A DNA stretch of 36,442 bases from Caldimicrobium sp. (GCA_009903935.1 WYEG01000012.1:1-36442); one strand, 5' to 3'; counted from the first letter of the stretch, positions 1-8,496 are shown. Translations and numbers: made by a program. Notes: generated by a model not told the origin, from the sequence alone.

Positions 1-79
1 TACCTTTGCCAAATATTTACCACTATAAAGAAGGTCCTCTGTCCCTCAATGGTTGCAGGTCTTATATACCTTTCAGCCC

Positions 80-1153
80 TTATCTCACAGGTTTTGGTGT
101 GTTAGCCGTTGAGGGAGGTAGGACAGGTACTTCCAATGCATCCTTTGGGATTTCTCCGTCTAATGTTTTCAAAAAAGCGACAATCTTTTCTAATTGATCC
201 TTGGTTAGTTCCTGACCTAACTGCACCTTGCTCATAATTTGCACGGCATCCTCCAAGTTCCATACAGACCCGTCATGGAAATAAGGATAGGTTTTTGATA
301 TGTTTCTTAAGGAAGGAACTTTAAAAACATAAAGGTCTTCCTGCTTTTGAGTTACCGCAAACTTACCAACATCAACGGGCATGGTTGGTTTATCCAGAGT
401 AAGAAACTGTCTTGTTGCTTCCCAGTAGGATTCTAAAACGCCAAACTTTGTAAACATCGTTCCACCAAGAGCAGGACCATTGTGACAGGAAGCGCATCCT
501 AACTCTATAAAGATTTTAAGCCCTTGTTTTTCTTTTTCAGTAAGGGCCTTAGCATCACCATTGAGGAATTTATCAAACCTAGATGGAGTAACAAGGGTTC
601 TTTCAAAGGCACCGATAGCCTTTGCTACATTATCATAGGTTAAGGGATTTTTATCGTTGGGGAAGGCTTTTTTAAAAAGCTCGACATACTCTGGAATTGA
701 ACTAAGAACTTTTATCACCTGTTCTGGCGAGTCCATAGCCATCTCTATCGGGTTGAGTATCGGTCCTTTTGCTTGTTCTTCAACATCCTTTGCCCTCCCA
801 TCCCAAAACTGTGCTACATGAAGAGCAGCGTTTAGCGTAGTAGGTGCATTCCTTGGACCTATCTGCCATCTGTGCCCAATTGATGTAGGTAGATTGTCTA
901 CTCCATAAGTAGCGATGTTATGACAGGTGTTACAGCTAATTAACCCACTTTTAGAAAGCCTTGGGTCATAGTAAAGCATCTTCCCAAGCTTCACTTTCTC
1001 AGGAGTAACTGGATTCTCAGCGCTATCCACTACCCTGGGAAGAGGCTTAAAGTACTTTTTTGCTTCTTCTAAAACATTATCTGATTTTGCCGCACCCAAA
1101 CTTGCAACCATAATAAGCATACCACCCGCAAGTGCTATTACCCTTTTTCTCAT
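80..1153 (-). CDS. Diheme cytochrome c peroxidase (MauG/CcpA family)
   Basis: Predicted periplasmic enzyme that reduces hydrogen peroxide to water with electrons from c-type cytochromes. The 357-residue product starts with a Sec signal peptide (MRKR, then a hydrophobic run to about residue 22). It carries two heme c attachment motifs, CNTCH at 74-78 and CASCH at 220-224, separated as in two-domain bacterial peroxidases. Conserved family stretches include FWDGRA near 116-121 and YFHDGSVW near 291-298. Length fits the family (about 320-370). The start follows a strong AAGGAGGTGA ribosome-binding site and its own promoter lies upstream, so it appears monocistronic. Family assignment is firm. True peroxidase versus a MauG-like oxidase role cannot be settled from sequence alone. 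Confidence 0.93.
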   Translation of the reverse strand: MRKRVIALAGGMLIMVASLGAAKSDNVLEEAKKYFKPLPRVVDSAENPVTPEKVKLGKMLYYDPRLSKSGLISCNTCHNIATYGVDNLPTSIGHRWQIGPRNAPTTLNAALHVAQFWDGRAKDVEEQAKGPILNPIEMAMDSPEQVIKVLSSIPEYVELFKKAFPNDKNPLTYDNVAKAIGAFERTLVTPSRFDKFLNGDAKALTEKEKQGLKIFIELGCASCHNGPALGGTMFTKFGVLESYWEATRQFLTLDKPTMPVDVGKFAVTQKQEDLYVFKVPSLRNISKTYPYFHDGSVWNLEDAVQIMSKVQLGQELTKDQLEKIVAFLKTLDGEIPKDALEVPVLPPSTANTPKPVR

Positions 1154-1189
1154 ACCTTCACCTCCTTCTTAAAGTTTTTTTATTTTAAA

Positions 1190-1217
1190 ATTATAATAGT
1201 AACAGATTTATTTGCAA
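1190..1217 (-). promoter_or_regulatory. Promoter of the cytochrome c peroxidase gene
   Basis: On the minus strand a -35 box TTGCAA (1212-1217) and a consensus -10 box TATAAT (1190-1195) are separated by 16 nt. The ATG at 1153 lies about 37 nt downstream, with the Shine-Dalgarno sequence between. This is a sigma-70-type match by eye. Confidence 0.65.
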
Positions 1218-1227
1218 GTTCTAATCA

Positions 1228-1512
1228 GGTCAGTTTTTAAAATTGTTTTTTGCACAAGTCTTATACGCTTTTTAAGTCCTCTTTATAATCCTAACTCCGA
1301 AGGAGGGTCTCCTTTTCGGCTTTCTAACAAAATAGGGGGATACTTCGCTCGTTAAGACAGGAGGCAGGGGATACCATCCCGACCAGCGCTTTTTGTTAAC
1401 GTCCCTCTCGGTGGAAGGGGGCTTTCTTTTATCGTTCCTATAAAAATTGTAGAGACCTCGATAACTCTCCATAGAAGCCAGAAAAAGATTGTATAAAACA
1501 GCCTCTTGAACG
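1228..1512. repeat. Non-coding block, possible degenerate miniature element or structured RNA
   Basis: Part of a 422-base gap between genes. The ends form an imperfect inverted repeat: left GTTTTTAAAATTGTTTTTTG (1235-1254), right (read on the minus strand) GGCTGTTTTATACAATC. These resemble the ends of the two miniature elements at 9969-10182 and 29411-29621. Read on the minus strand, the interior has TCCTG and CGAGCGA followed by ATCCCC, in the same order as those elements. It also holds many pairing arms: TAACAAAA with TTTTGTTA, GGGATGGTATCCC, and TTATCG with CGATAA. A 66-codon open frame (1272-1472, minus) lies inside but lacks a ribosome-binding site and looks like repeat translation. No clear target duplication is visible, so a third diverged copy is likely but unproven. 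Confidence 0.4.
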
Positions 1513-1514
1513 AC

Positions 1515-1542
1515 TTGTTATTTCGAATTTTCTCTTTATATT
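1515..1542 (+). promoter_or_regulatory. Promoter of the 1576-5357 operon
   Basis: TTGTTA (1515-1520) and TATATT (1537-1542) are 16 nt apart on the plus strand. Transcription would begin near 1549, giving a leader of about 27 nt that contains the AAGGAG (1564-1569) used by the ATG at 1576. Confidence 0.5.
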
Positions 1543-1575
1543 ATCTTTTAAATCATGCTTTCTAAGGAGAAAACT

Positions 1576-2178
1576 ATGGGAGATCAAATTCGCAGCACTT
1601 GGGAGATAGTTCTTGAGAAGCTTGAGAAGATAGGGAAGGCTGACCCTGAGGAGCTAAAATTAGAAAATCTTAAAGAATCAGCTTTCAAAGCCTGTGCCAA
1701 ATTTCTTAACGAGCCAACCTCCTCTTGGGAAGATACAGTGGGGAAATTTTTGTCCCAGGTTGAGCCTAAGTATAAAAGCCAAGCTATAAAATTCATAACT
1801 GAAGTACTTCTTAAAAATATCGTCCTTCCTAAACTTGAGACTCAGCTCGCAAATAGTGAAAGAGCTATTGCCGGATTATCTTACCTTTTTAAAGGCATTC
1901 CAGAAATGGGTAAGCTTATAAAACAGTCAGAAGGTCTTATTAAAGAATACTATGCCCAGAAAAAAGCCCTCTATGAAGAACTAAAGAAAAAATATTCGGC
2001 TGAGCTTTCTGCTTTAGAACAGGCTTTATCCAACAACCTTGGGGTGGAGGTGAAGGTTTCAGCAGAGCAGCATCCTCAATTTCAGGAAGAGTGGAGAAAG
2101 ATCAGCGAATACATCGACAGAGAGGCTGAAAAACAGCTCGAATACCTAAAGCAGATATTCCAAAAGGTCGTAAGTTAG
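1576..2178 (+). CDS. Unknown helical cytoplasmic protein
   Basis: I do not recognise this 200-residue protein. It is rich in Lys, Glu, Leu and Ala with no signal peptide or membrane segment, and predicted helical throughout. The region around residues 105-150 (KKALYEELKKKYSAEL) looks like a coiled coil. The start at 1576 is chosen because AAGGAG at 1564-1569 sits 6 nt before this ATG; an in-frame ATG at 1555 is upstream of that site and lacks one. It is the first gene of a compact plus-strand operon: the next unknown gene begins 4 nt after its stop, followed by two CNNM/CorC membrane proteins. A role linked to those is possible, but only from context. Confidence 0.75.
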   Translation: MGDQIRSTWEIVLEKLEKIGKADPEELKLENLKESAFKACAKFLNEPTSSWEDTVGKFLSQVEPKYKSQAIKFITEVLLKNIVLPKLETQLANSERAIAGLSYLFKGIPEMGKLIKQSEGLIKEYYAQKKALYEELKKKYSAELSALEQALSNNLGVEVKVSAEQHPQFQEEWRKISEYIDREAEKQLEYLKQIFQKVVS

Positions 2179-2182
2179 CTAA

Positions 2183-2884
2183 ATGGCTGAACCCCCTTTA
2201 CTCCTTTTTCCCCAGACCTTACCCTATCCTTCGAGGGTTGAAAAGGCTTTAGAAGAGCTCGAGTCCATCATTGTCCTTGAGCTTCCTTATACTAATGAAA
2301 ATTGGCAAAAACATTGGGCTAAATTTTTAAACAAGGTCAAATTTTTAAAACTTAAGCTTGAAGCCTCTATAGACTTTGACCATTTAAAGAGGCTTTTTCT
2401 TCAGCTTAAGGATTGGGCTCTCTACCTTAGGGATGTAGAAAATTTAAAGATCCTTGAAAGGTATGCCCAATCGGAAGATGATCTTCCCTTCTTTGCCGAA
2501 AAAAAGAAGGAAGCATTAGGAGATTTGGAAAAAGCCTACTTAGTGTTAATGCTTGCCGAAGATGTAGACCTAACTCTAAGCGAAGTAAAAAAAAGCTTAA
2601 ACACCTTTGAACAAACTTGGGAAGATTTTTTAAAAGAAGGCATAGTTGGAGAGGACCCCTTCTTTAGAAGATTTGAAGTCCCCTGGGAAAAGGGGACCCC
2701 ACCTGAGGAGCTTTCTAACCTAAGTAGAAGGGTCATTGCTTGGAATACCATTTTCCCACATCTTGACCTTGAAGAATTTGAAAACATTGAGCTTCTTGTT
2801 TCTGAAGCTGAATGCGTAGAATTTTTAAAGGAAACTAAAATTATGAAACATCCTAAAATAAATGGCATAATTACCCTTTTTTAG
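2183..2884 (+). CDS. Unknown helical protein, operon with CorC-type genes
   Basis: A 233-residue protein with no family I recognise. It has no signal peptide, is highly charged and appears helical, with aromatic-rich patches (NWQKHWAKFLNKVKFLKLKL near 39-58). The last residues (NGIITLF) are hydrophobic and run close to the next start. It begins 4 nt after the previous stop and ends 5 nt before the next ATG, so it is almost certainly co-transcribed and possibly translationally coupled. It is real by codon pattern and spacing, but function is unassigned. Together with the preceding gene it may be a partner of the two membrane proteins that follow. Confidence 0.75.
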   Translation: MAEPPLLLFPQTLPYPSRVEKALEELESIIVLELPYTNENWQKHWAKFLNKVKFLKLKLEASIDFDHLKRLFLQLKDWALYLRDVENLKILERYAQSEDDLPFFAEKKKEALGDLEKAYLVLMLAEDVDLTLSEVKKSLNTFEQTWEDFLKEGIVGEDPFFRRFEVPWEKGTPPEELSNLSRRVIAWNTIFPHLDLEEFENIELLVSEAECVEFLKETKIMKHPKINGIITLF

Positions 2885-2889
2885 GGTAA

Positions 2890-4146
2890 ATGGTTGACCT
2901 CTACCTCTTTTTATTTATTCTCTGCCTTTTAACATCCTTTTGCCTTTCCTGCAGTGAAGCAACCATCTTTTCCCTCACTCGAATTGAGCTTGCTGATATC
3001 TATCGAAACCTATCGGAAAAAAAGTCCTTTGCCATCCTAAAAAATCCGGAGGCTTTACTATTTACCATCCTTGCCGGGAATGAAATAGCGGATTTTTTAG
3101 GAGGATTTTTCTTATCAAACGCCATGACACGCCTAATGGATGCAGGGGCAAGGACCTTTGCCTTTGCCCTCTTCTCAATCTTAGCCTTTTATGTTGCCGA
3201 TTTTATTCCTAAAATACTTGGCTATACCCATAGAAGAAAACTTATCTTCGTTCTTCTACCCTTTGTGCTATTCCTACACAAGCTTTTCTTTCCGTTAAAT
3301 TTTGTGCTGGAAAGGCTAAACATTTTAGCCCTTCTAAAAAGGAAAAAAGAAAAAGGCGAAGAAGAGGGAGCCTTATCCACCGCTGAGCAGTTCATTCTCT
3401 ACCTTTTAGATGAAGCAAGAAAGGCTGGTAAGATAAGCGAGCTTGAATTAAGGTTTATCCGTGGCCTCTTTATCTCAGAGGACATACCCGTTTCCACTAT
3501 CATGGTCCCAAGGTCAGAAATCTATGCCCTGCCAGACCAAGAAATTACCCACAAGCTTCTTCAGGAAATTAGCAAAACACCCTTTACCAAAATCCCCGTT
3601 TATGGTTCAACCCTCGATGAGCTAATGGGTATTCTCTATGTGAAAGACCTTTTCAAGTATGTAAAATCCTTGGAAGAAAAAAAGCTTAAACTCTCTGAAG
3701 TTGTAAGGTCGGCTTTTTTTGTTCCCGAATTCAAAAAGGTAAGAGACCTTTTAATTGAATTCCAAAAAAAACACCTAAAAATAGCTTTGGTTGTTGATGA
3801 ATATGGAACTATAAAAGGGCTCGTCACTTTACCTGACCTTCTTGAGCTTCTCTTTGGTGAATTTCGCACCGAGGATAAACCAAGCTTCAGCCCTATTAAA
3901 AGATTAAGCGAAGACAAATACTTAGCCCATGGTAATGCCCCCATGTATCTCTTAAAGGAGGAGCTTGAAGCCTTTGATATTTCCCCCGAGGATGAAAGTC
4001 GAAGCTTAAACGGTTTTTTGCTTGAACGATTTGAAGGAGTCCCTAAAGTAGGTGATAGCCTTGAAGTAGCTGGTTTTACTTTTAAAGTGCTGAAGGTTCG
4101 AAAAAACAAGATACTCTGGGTTGAAATCTGGAGAAAAAAAGAATGA
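2890..4146 (+). CDS. CNNM/CorC-type membrane protein with CBS pair (paralogue 1)
   Basis: 418-residue member of the HlyC/CorC (CNNM) family, whose members are linked to magnesium or other divalent-metal handling. In order: an N-terminal DUF21-type membrane domain with about four hydrophobic segments (near 1-20, 55-75, 90-108 and 118-140); a basic linker (LLKRKKEK); a CBS pair (about 200-325) with STIMVPRSE near 202 and VVDEYGTIKGLVTL near 301; then a C-terminal CorC_HlyC transporter-associated domain (about 335-415, LNGFLLERF). Length is normal. The ATG follows a weak AGGG site, so coupling to the upstream gene is likely. Its stop overlaps the start of a second, diverged paralogue. The exact substrate cannot be told from sequence. 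Confidence 0.9.
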   Translation: MVDLYLFLFILCLLTSFCLSCSEATIFSLTRIELADIYRNLSEKKSFAILKNPEALLFTILAGNEIADFLGGFFLSNAMTRLMDAGARTFAFALFSILAFYVADFIPKILGYTHRRKLIFVLLPFVLFLHKLFFPLNFVLERLNILALLKRKKEKGEEEGALSTAEQFILYLLDEARKAGKISELELRFIRGLFISEDIPVSTIMVPRSEIYALPDQEITHKLLQEISKTPFTKIPVYGSTLDELMGILYVKDLFKYVKSLEEKKLKLSEVVRSAFFVPEFKKVRDLLIEFQKKHLKIALVVDEYGTIKGLVTLPDLLELLFGEFRTEDKPSFSPIKRLSEDKYLAHGNAPMYLLKEELEAFDISPEDESRSLNGFLLERFEGVPKVGDSLEVAGFTFKVLKVRKNKILWVEIWRKKE

Positions 4147-5357
4147 TATTTGCCCTTCTTTCCTTCTTATTCTTTATTGCTTTAGAAGCCTTCTTTGCTT
4201 TAAGCGAAATGGCTTTAATTTCAGCAGAGAGGCTAAGCCTTCAGAAGCGGGCAAAAAACGAAAGGATTGCCCGCATAGCCTTAAATCTTTTAGACAATCC
4301 AGAAAGGCTTTTTACCACAACCATCATGGGAATAACCATGAGCATTGCCGGAAACGCTATTTTTACTTCCTACTTTCTTATCTCATCCTTAGGAAATGCC
4401 GGAGCTATCTTTTCGCTTATAATCCCCATTTTCACCTTTCTCTTTGGTCAAGCCTTCCCCAAGGTCATAGGCAAAGTATACTCAGAAACGCTGGTTCTGA
4501 TAGTTGCTCCTATCCTCTATCTATTGTCTTTTCTTTTCTACCCTGTTTATTATCTCAATCAGAGCTTAACCAACCTAATTTTCAGAAAAAAAGAATACCA
4601 TAGCACCATACCTTTTATAAAATTTAGAGAAGTTTTCTTGAGCCTCATAAAGTATGAGGAAGAAATTGACGCCAAAGAAAGAGAACTTATGCATAAGATC
4701 TTCGAGTTTAGTAAGAAAAAGGTATACCAAGTAATGATCCCTCTTCCTCAAGTAAAAGCCTTACCTCTTACAGCTACTTTAGGCACAGCCATAGAATTTT
4801 GCAAACAGTATAACTTTTCTTACATACCTTTATACAAGGATAACCCTACTAATCTCATAGGAGTTATTCGAGTAAAGGACCTGCTTTCAGAAATTAAAGA
4901 TTATTCTCTTCCAATATCTCAATTCATGATAGAACCCCTCTTTATACCGGAAAACATCCCAGCCTACGAAGCCCTTGCCATTATGCAAAACTCCAATCAA
5001 GATTTTGCCATCGTTGTTGATGAATATGGACTAACAACCGGAATCATCACCCTCGAAGACCTCGCTGAGGAGGTTTTAGGAGAGTTTAGCGACCAGTTAG
5101 ATTATCAACATAGATTAATCATTCCGCTTTCTGATAAAACTTATTTAGCCAAAGGAATAGTAGAGATAGAAAAGCTTTCTCAATTAGGATTAGAGATAGC
5201 TTCTTCCGAATTTGAAACCTTAAACGGCTTTCTCTATAGTCTCTTTAAACGTATCCCTGAAACGGGAGAAAGTATAAGGTATAAAAACTTTGAGTTTATA
5301 ATTAGAAAGGCAACACCCACCACCGTGGAAGAGGTATTGATTAGAAGGGTAGATTGA
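4143..5357 (+). CDS. CNNM/CorC-type membrane protein with CBS pair (paralogue 2)
   Basis: 404-residue paralogue of the preceding gene with the same order of domains: hydrophobic DUF21-like N-terminus (FALSEMALISAERL near 18-31), CBS pair (VMIPLPQVKALP near 197, VVDEYGLTTGIITLEDLAEE near 296) and a CorC_HlyC domain ending in LNGFLYSLFKRIPETGE. Its first codon overlaps the last codon of paralogue 1 (ATGA), indicating translational coupling and possibly a heteromeric complex. The paralogues have clearly diverged, so this is not a recent duplication. The 3' end overlaps by 17 bases the end of the convergent lipoprotein gene, with no terminator between. Confidence 0.9.
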   Translation: MIFALLSFLFFIALEAFFALSEMALISAERLSLQKRAKNERIARIALNLLDNPERLFTTTIMGITMSIAGNAIFTSYFLISSLGNAGAIFSLIIPIFTFLFGQAFPKVIGKVYSETLVLIVAPILYLLSFLFYPVYYLNQSLTNLIFRKKEYHSTIPFIKFREVFLSLIKYEEEIDAKERELMHKIFEFSKKKVYQVMIPLPQVKALPLTATLGTAIEFCKQYNFSYIPLYKDNPTNLIGVIRVKDLLSEIKDYSLPISQFMIEPLFIPENIPAYEALAIMQNSNQDFAIVVDEYGLTTGIITLEDLAEEVLGEFSDQLDYQHRLIIPLSDKTYLAKGIVEIEKLSQLGLEIASSEFETLNGFLYSLFKRIPETGESIRYKNFEFIIRKATPTTVEEVLIRRVD

Positions 5358-5913
5358 TTTTCTTTCTCTTAAAGCCAGTAGTATCGATTGGCGGGGGAAG
5401 GGATGAAATCTCTTCCAACTCTTTAATCCTCCATGTAAGAGAGAAAAACAGAGAATTAACCCTTCCTTCAAGCTTTTGTCTATCGAACGCGTATTCACCT
5501 TTAAAAGAGTTAAGATAGAACTCTCTTGATGTTTCTTTTAAACCCAAAAAGTAGTAAGGTAGGTCTTTCAACTGAAGTCGTTCTTCTTTTGGATAATAAA
5601 CTTTGGCTTTCGATGGAAGAATAACCCTTGGACCTCTCTTTTCATCCCATTCGAACAAAACCTCATCTCCAAACGGGGGGCTTATCCTTAACAGAAAGTA
5701 AGCCTGCAAAAGATAAAACTCTCCATAAGCCCCGGATGAAGGAATGTCAAATAGCTTAGAAAAGTCTCCCTCAACATAGACTTTTCCTTTAAGTATTCGT
5801 CCTTCAAGTCCTTTAGTGAGAAGTGCTTCATAAAGGTTTATCATAGGTGGTTTAACTGCACAGCCTATTAAAAGGAAAAGGGGAAGGAGTAGTAAGAAAG
5901 CTACTTTCCGCAT
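5341..5913 (-). CDS. Predicted lipoprotein of unknown function
   Basis: 190-residue protein with a type II signal peptide: MRKVAFLLLLPLFLLIGC, with lipobox LIGC and Cys at 18. The mature part has alternating strand-like stretches (GRILKGKVYVEGDF, GAYGEFYLLQAYFLLRI) and could adopt a LolA/LolB-like or DUF4292-like half-barrel, but I cannot assign it firmly. It is the last gene of a minus-strand unit: its start overlaps the TPR gene by 13 bases, and rpoH lies upstream of that. A role in outer-membrane lipoprotein handling together with the TPR protein would fit, but that is inference from context and topology. Confidence 0.8.
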   Translation of the reverse strand: MRKVAFLLLLPLFLLIGCAVKPPMINLYEALLTKGLEGRILKGKVYVEGDFSKLFDIPSSGAYGEFYLLQAYFLLRISPPFGDEVLFEWDEKRGPRVILPSKAKVYYPKEERLQLKDLPYYFLGLKETSREFYLNSFKGEYAFDRQKLEGRVNSLFFSLTWRIKELEEISSLPPPIDTTGFKRKKINLPF

Positions 5914-7496
5914 CTTTTCGCCTTAGAGAGAATTCTTTCTTTTTCGACCCTTCTAAAGGCACTTTTTTCTGCCCGTTTATACCATTCACAAGCCTTATTT
6001 TTATCTCCTAAGGCAAGGTAGACATCTCCAAGGTGTTCAAAGATGACGGGTTCATCTTCTTTTAAGTTAGAAATTACCCTCTCAAGATGCTCTTTAGCTT
6101 TGGTATAATCACCCTTTTTATAATAAAGCCAGCCTAAGCTATCCTCGATGTATGGGTCATCAGGCTTTGAATTGTGAGCTTTAAGCAAGAGGGCTTCAGC
6201 TCGGTCTAAATCTCTGTTTAGCTCAACAAGGCTATAGCCTATAAAATTCAACAGATAGGGATCGTCTGGCTTCTTTTTTAATAGAGGTTCTAATGTTTGA
6301 ATGACCTTTTCGTATTGCTCAAGGCAGGCCAAGTTCCCAGCCAAGACAAAAAGTAGCTCTTCATCATCCGGAAACCTTTTTAAACCCTCTTCCGCAACCT
6401 TTATCCCCTCTTCGCAAAGGTCAAGTTGGTCAAGGGCTTGAGCCTTAAACACAAAATGCCCCCGTTCGGTAGGAGTAAACTTTTTGATAAGAGAGATGGC
6501 TTTCTCAGGGTCCATCTTCTTGTAGATAAAAAAACTCCGCTTTAAGCCTTCAAAATACCAAAGGGTATCTTGAGGGATGCTCTCATAAATTTTCAAAGCC
6601 TCTTCTTCTTTCCCTTTGTATTCAAGAGTTAAGGCAAGATAGAACAAAAACTCAGGTTGAGCCTTGTTCTGAGATAGTTGCTTTTTTAAGAGCTCTTCAG
6701 ACTTTTCCCAATCTTTTCGCTCAAGGTAAAACCCAAGTAGATAGCGGAATAAAGCTTGGTCTTCAGGGTTTTTGTTTAAGGAATTTATAACGAGTTTTTC
6801 GATAGTTTGATAATCCCTTATCTCTTCTAAAAATCTTAAAGCTTCAAAGAAAATGGGATGAGAACCATCAGAAAGCTCAAGGGCTTTAAGATAAGCTGTT
6901 TTGGCTTGCTCATAATCCTTTTTTTCCTTATGAACTCGCGCCTTATACAACCAGGCTACATGGTTGTTTGGGTCAAGTTTTATCAACTTTTCAAGACTGG
7001 TTAAAGCTAAATCCCATTCCTTTTTCTGAAGATAGACCGAAGTTAGGAGGCTTAAGGCCTCCTCATCCTTAGGATTTTTATCAAGATACTTCTCTAACAA
7101 GGAAATCGCTTTATAACTTCTTTCTTTTAAAAGATAAGCCTTGCTCAAGAGAAGAACGGTTTCCTTATCTTCTGGATACTTCTTTAAAAGGCTTTCTCCA
7201 TAATTTTCTGCCTCATCAAACTTTCCTGCCTGAAGATAAAGAACAAGAAGTGACCTTTTTAAGAATAAGCTTTCTGCGTTAGCTTTAATGGCTTTCTTTA
7301 AGAGTTCAACCGCTTCCTCAGGGGTCTTTGCGGAAATATTTGCCAAAAGAAAATAGTAGTAAGATTTGGTAAAGTTGTCATAAAATTGAGAAGCTCCTGC
7401 GGAGCTAACGAAGATAAAGAAAAAAAGAAGTGCTAAGCTTGAACATAAGAATAAGCTAATCCTTAGAAGGAAGCGCAAGATGAAAATACATGGCAT
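5901..7496 (-). CDS. Exported or membrane-anchored TPR repeat protein
   Basis: 531-residue protein with an N-terminal hydrophobic signal/anchor (about 6-33, ending VSSAGASQ) followed by TPR-like repeats over nearly the whole length. Clear examples are AWLYKARVHKEKKDYEQAKT, YIEDSLGWLYYKKGDYTKAK and FEHLGDVYLALGDKNKACEW. Such repeats form a superhelical scaffold for protein binding, here probably on the outer face of the inner membrane. The start overlaps the 3' end of rpoH by 41 bases; an AGGAG site 10 nt before the ATG supports it. The downstream lipoprotein overlaps it by 13 bases, so the two are likely partners. No catalytic domain is seen. Confidence 0.9.
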   Translation of the reverse strand: MPCIFILRFLLRISLFLCSSLALLFFFIFVSSAGASQFYDNFTKSYYYFLLANISAKTPEEAVELLKKAIKANAESLFLKRSLLVLYLQAGKFDEAENYGESLLKKYPEDKETVLLLSKAYLLKERSYKAISLLEKYLDKNPKDEEALSLLTSVYLQKKEWDLALTSLEKLIKLDPNNHVAWLYKARVHKEKKDYEQAKTAYLKALELSDGSHPIFFEALRFLEEIRDYQTIEKLVINSLNKNPEDQALFRYLLGFYLERKDWEKSEELLKKQLSQNKAQPEFLFYLALTLEYKGKEEEALKIYESIPQDTLWYFEGLKRSFFIYKKMDPEKAISLIKKFTPTERGHFVFKAQALDQLDLCEEGIKVAEEGLKRFPDDEELLFVLAGNLACLEQYEKVIQTLEPLLKKKPDDPYLLNFIGYSLVELNRDLDRAEALLLKAHNSKPDDPYIEDSLGWLYYKKGDYTKAKEHLERVISNLKEDEPVIFEHLGDVYLALGDKNKACEWYKRAEKSAFRRVEKERILSKAKRCGK

Positions 7497-8451
7497 CTGG
7501 TAGTTTCTCCTGAAGGAATTTTCTTAGCTTTTTTATCAACTTCTCTTCAATCTGTCTAATCCTTTCCTTTGAGATGCCAAGCTTCTGTGAAAGTTCGTTC
7601 AAAGTCTTTGGCTCTTCAGCCAAAAGCCTTTCGTGAAAGACTACATAATCTTTACCGGTAAGCTGATTGGAAAACTCTTTAAGAAGCTTCTTAAATTTTG
7701 TTAGGACTTCTTCTCTTGCGTATTGCTCTTCAGGGGTTGGTCTCGTATCCTTTAAAAAGTTACCAAGCGTATCCTCAGAATCTGAAGCTATCGGGGCATC
7801 AAGGCTGACATCCATCTGGCTCATTCTCATTTCCATTTCTTCAACTTCTTTTTCCTTAACCCCCAAACTTTCAGCTATAGCTTTAGCAGTGGGCTCAAAA
7901 CCCAGAGCAGCAAGCCTCTCCTTTTCTTTCCTCAAGCGGTAAAAAAGCTTCCTTTGAGCCTGCGTTGTCCCCATTTTAACAAGCTTCCAGTTATCCATTA
8001 TGTATTTAAGGATGTAAGCCTTGATCCAAAAGGAAGCATAGTAGGAAAACTTAACCCCTTTATAGGGGTCAAACTTTTTAACCGCTTGGATTAGACCAAG
8101 ATTACCCTCTTGAATAAGGTCAAGAAAGTTGTAGGACCAGAACTTTTGAAACTCAAGAGCTATTTTAACAACAAGCCTAAGGTTTGAAACTACAAGCTTG
8201 TAGGCAAGCTTTGGGTCCTTTGTTTCATAGTAGGCTTTGGCAATGGCTTCTTCTTCCTCCCTGCTTAAAAGAGGATACTTGCTAATCTCTTGAAGATACC
8301 TTTGTAAAGGGTCAAACTTTGCGGGAAGTTTAGCTTCAACCTCTTCCTCAGCTGAAGGAAGAGGCAATAGTAAGTCTTTTATCTCATCAACCTTTTCAAG
8401 CTCGGCCGGAACAGGCTCAACAGGTGAGGAACTCGATTTAGGTGGGTTCAT
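7456..8451 (-). CDS. rpoH: RNA polymerase sigma factor RpoH (sigma-32 type)
   Basis: 331-residue alternative sigma factor that directs RNA polymerase to heat-shock-type promoters. Region 1.2 begins at DPLQRYL (47), region 2 holds DLIQEGNLGL (111-120), and the diagnostic RpoH box lies near 164-175 (QRKLFYRLRK). Region 4.2 has a helix-turn-helix (LNELSQKLGISKERIRQIE). RpoD-type regions 1.1 and the non-conserved insert are absent, supporting RpoH over the housekeeping sigma. An acidic, Pro-rich extension of about 45 residues precedes region 1.2. There is no Shine-Dalgarno sequence; a TATAAT box ends 6 nt before the ATG, suggesting a leaderless mRNA. Downstream TPR and lipoprotein genes overlap in series. 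Confidence 0.93.
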   Translation of the reverse strand: MNPPKSSSSPVEPVPAELEKVDEIKDLLLPLPSAEEEVEAKLPAKFDPLQRYLQEISKYPLLSREEEEAIAKAYYETKDPKLAYKLVVSNLRLVVKIALEFQKFWSYNFLDLIQEGNLGLIQAVKKFDPYKGVKFSYYASFWIKAYILKYIMDNWKLVKMGTTQAQRKLFYRLRKEKERLAALGFEPTAKAIAESLGVKEKEVEEMEMRMSQMDVSLDAPIASDSEDTLGNFLKDTRPTPEEQYAREEVLTKFKKLLKEFSNQLTGKDYVVFHERLLAEEPKTLNELSQKLGISKERIRQIEEKLIKKLRKFLQEKLPDAMYFHLALPSKD

Positions 8452-8457
8452 ATTTTT

Positions 8458-8463
8458 ATTATA
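8458..8463 (-). promoter_or_regulatory. -10 box of rpoH, probable leaderless start
   Basis: A perfect TATAAT on the minus strand ends 6 nt upstream of the rpoH ATG. With normal spacing the first transcribed base would be at or next to the A of the start codon. No good -35 box is visible at 16-18 nt, so regulation by an activator or another sigma factor is possible. Confidence 0.5.
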
Positions 8464-8496
8464 CCTAAAAAGTTTTAAATTTCTATAGCATGAATA

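Noticed and set aside
6-197. 63-codon plus-strand frame at the window edge
   Set aside because: Overlaps the peroxidase C-terminus in antisense. Bases 1-79 otherwise show no gene.
1272-1472. 66-codon minus-strand frame
   Set aside because: No ribosome-binding site, repeat-like composition, lies inside a block with element-like ends and RNA-like stems.
1555-1575. Upstream ATG for the first unknown helical gene
   Set aside because: The ribosome-binding site lies after this ATG and serves the ATG at 1576.
3636-4109. 157-codon frame antisense to the first CorC-type gene
   Set aside because: Lies wholly inside a conserved domain gene and has no start signal.
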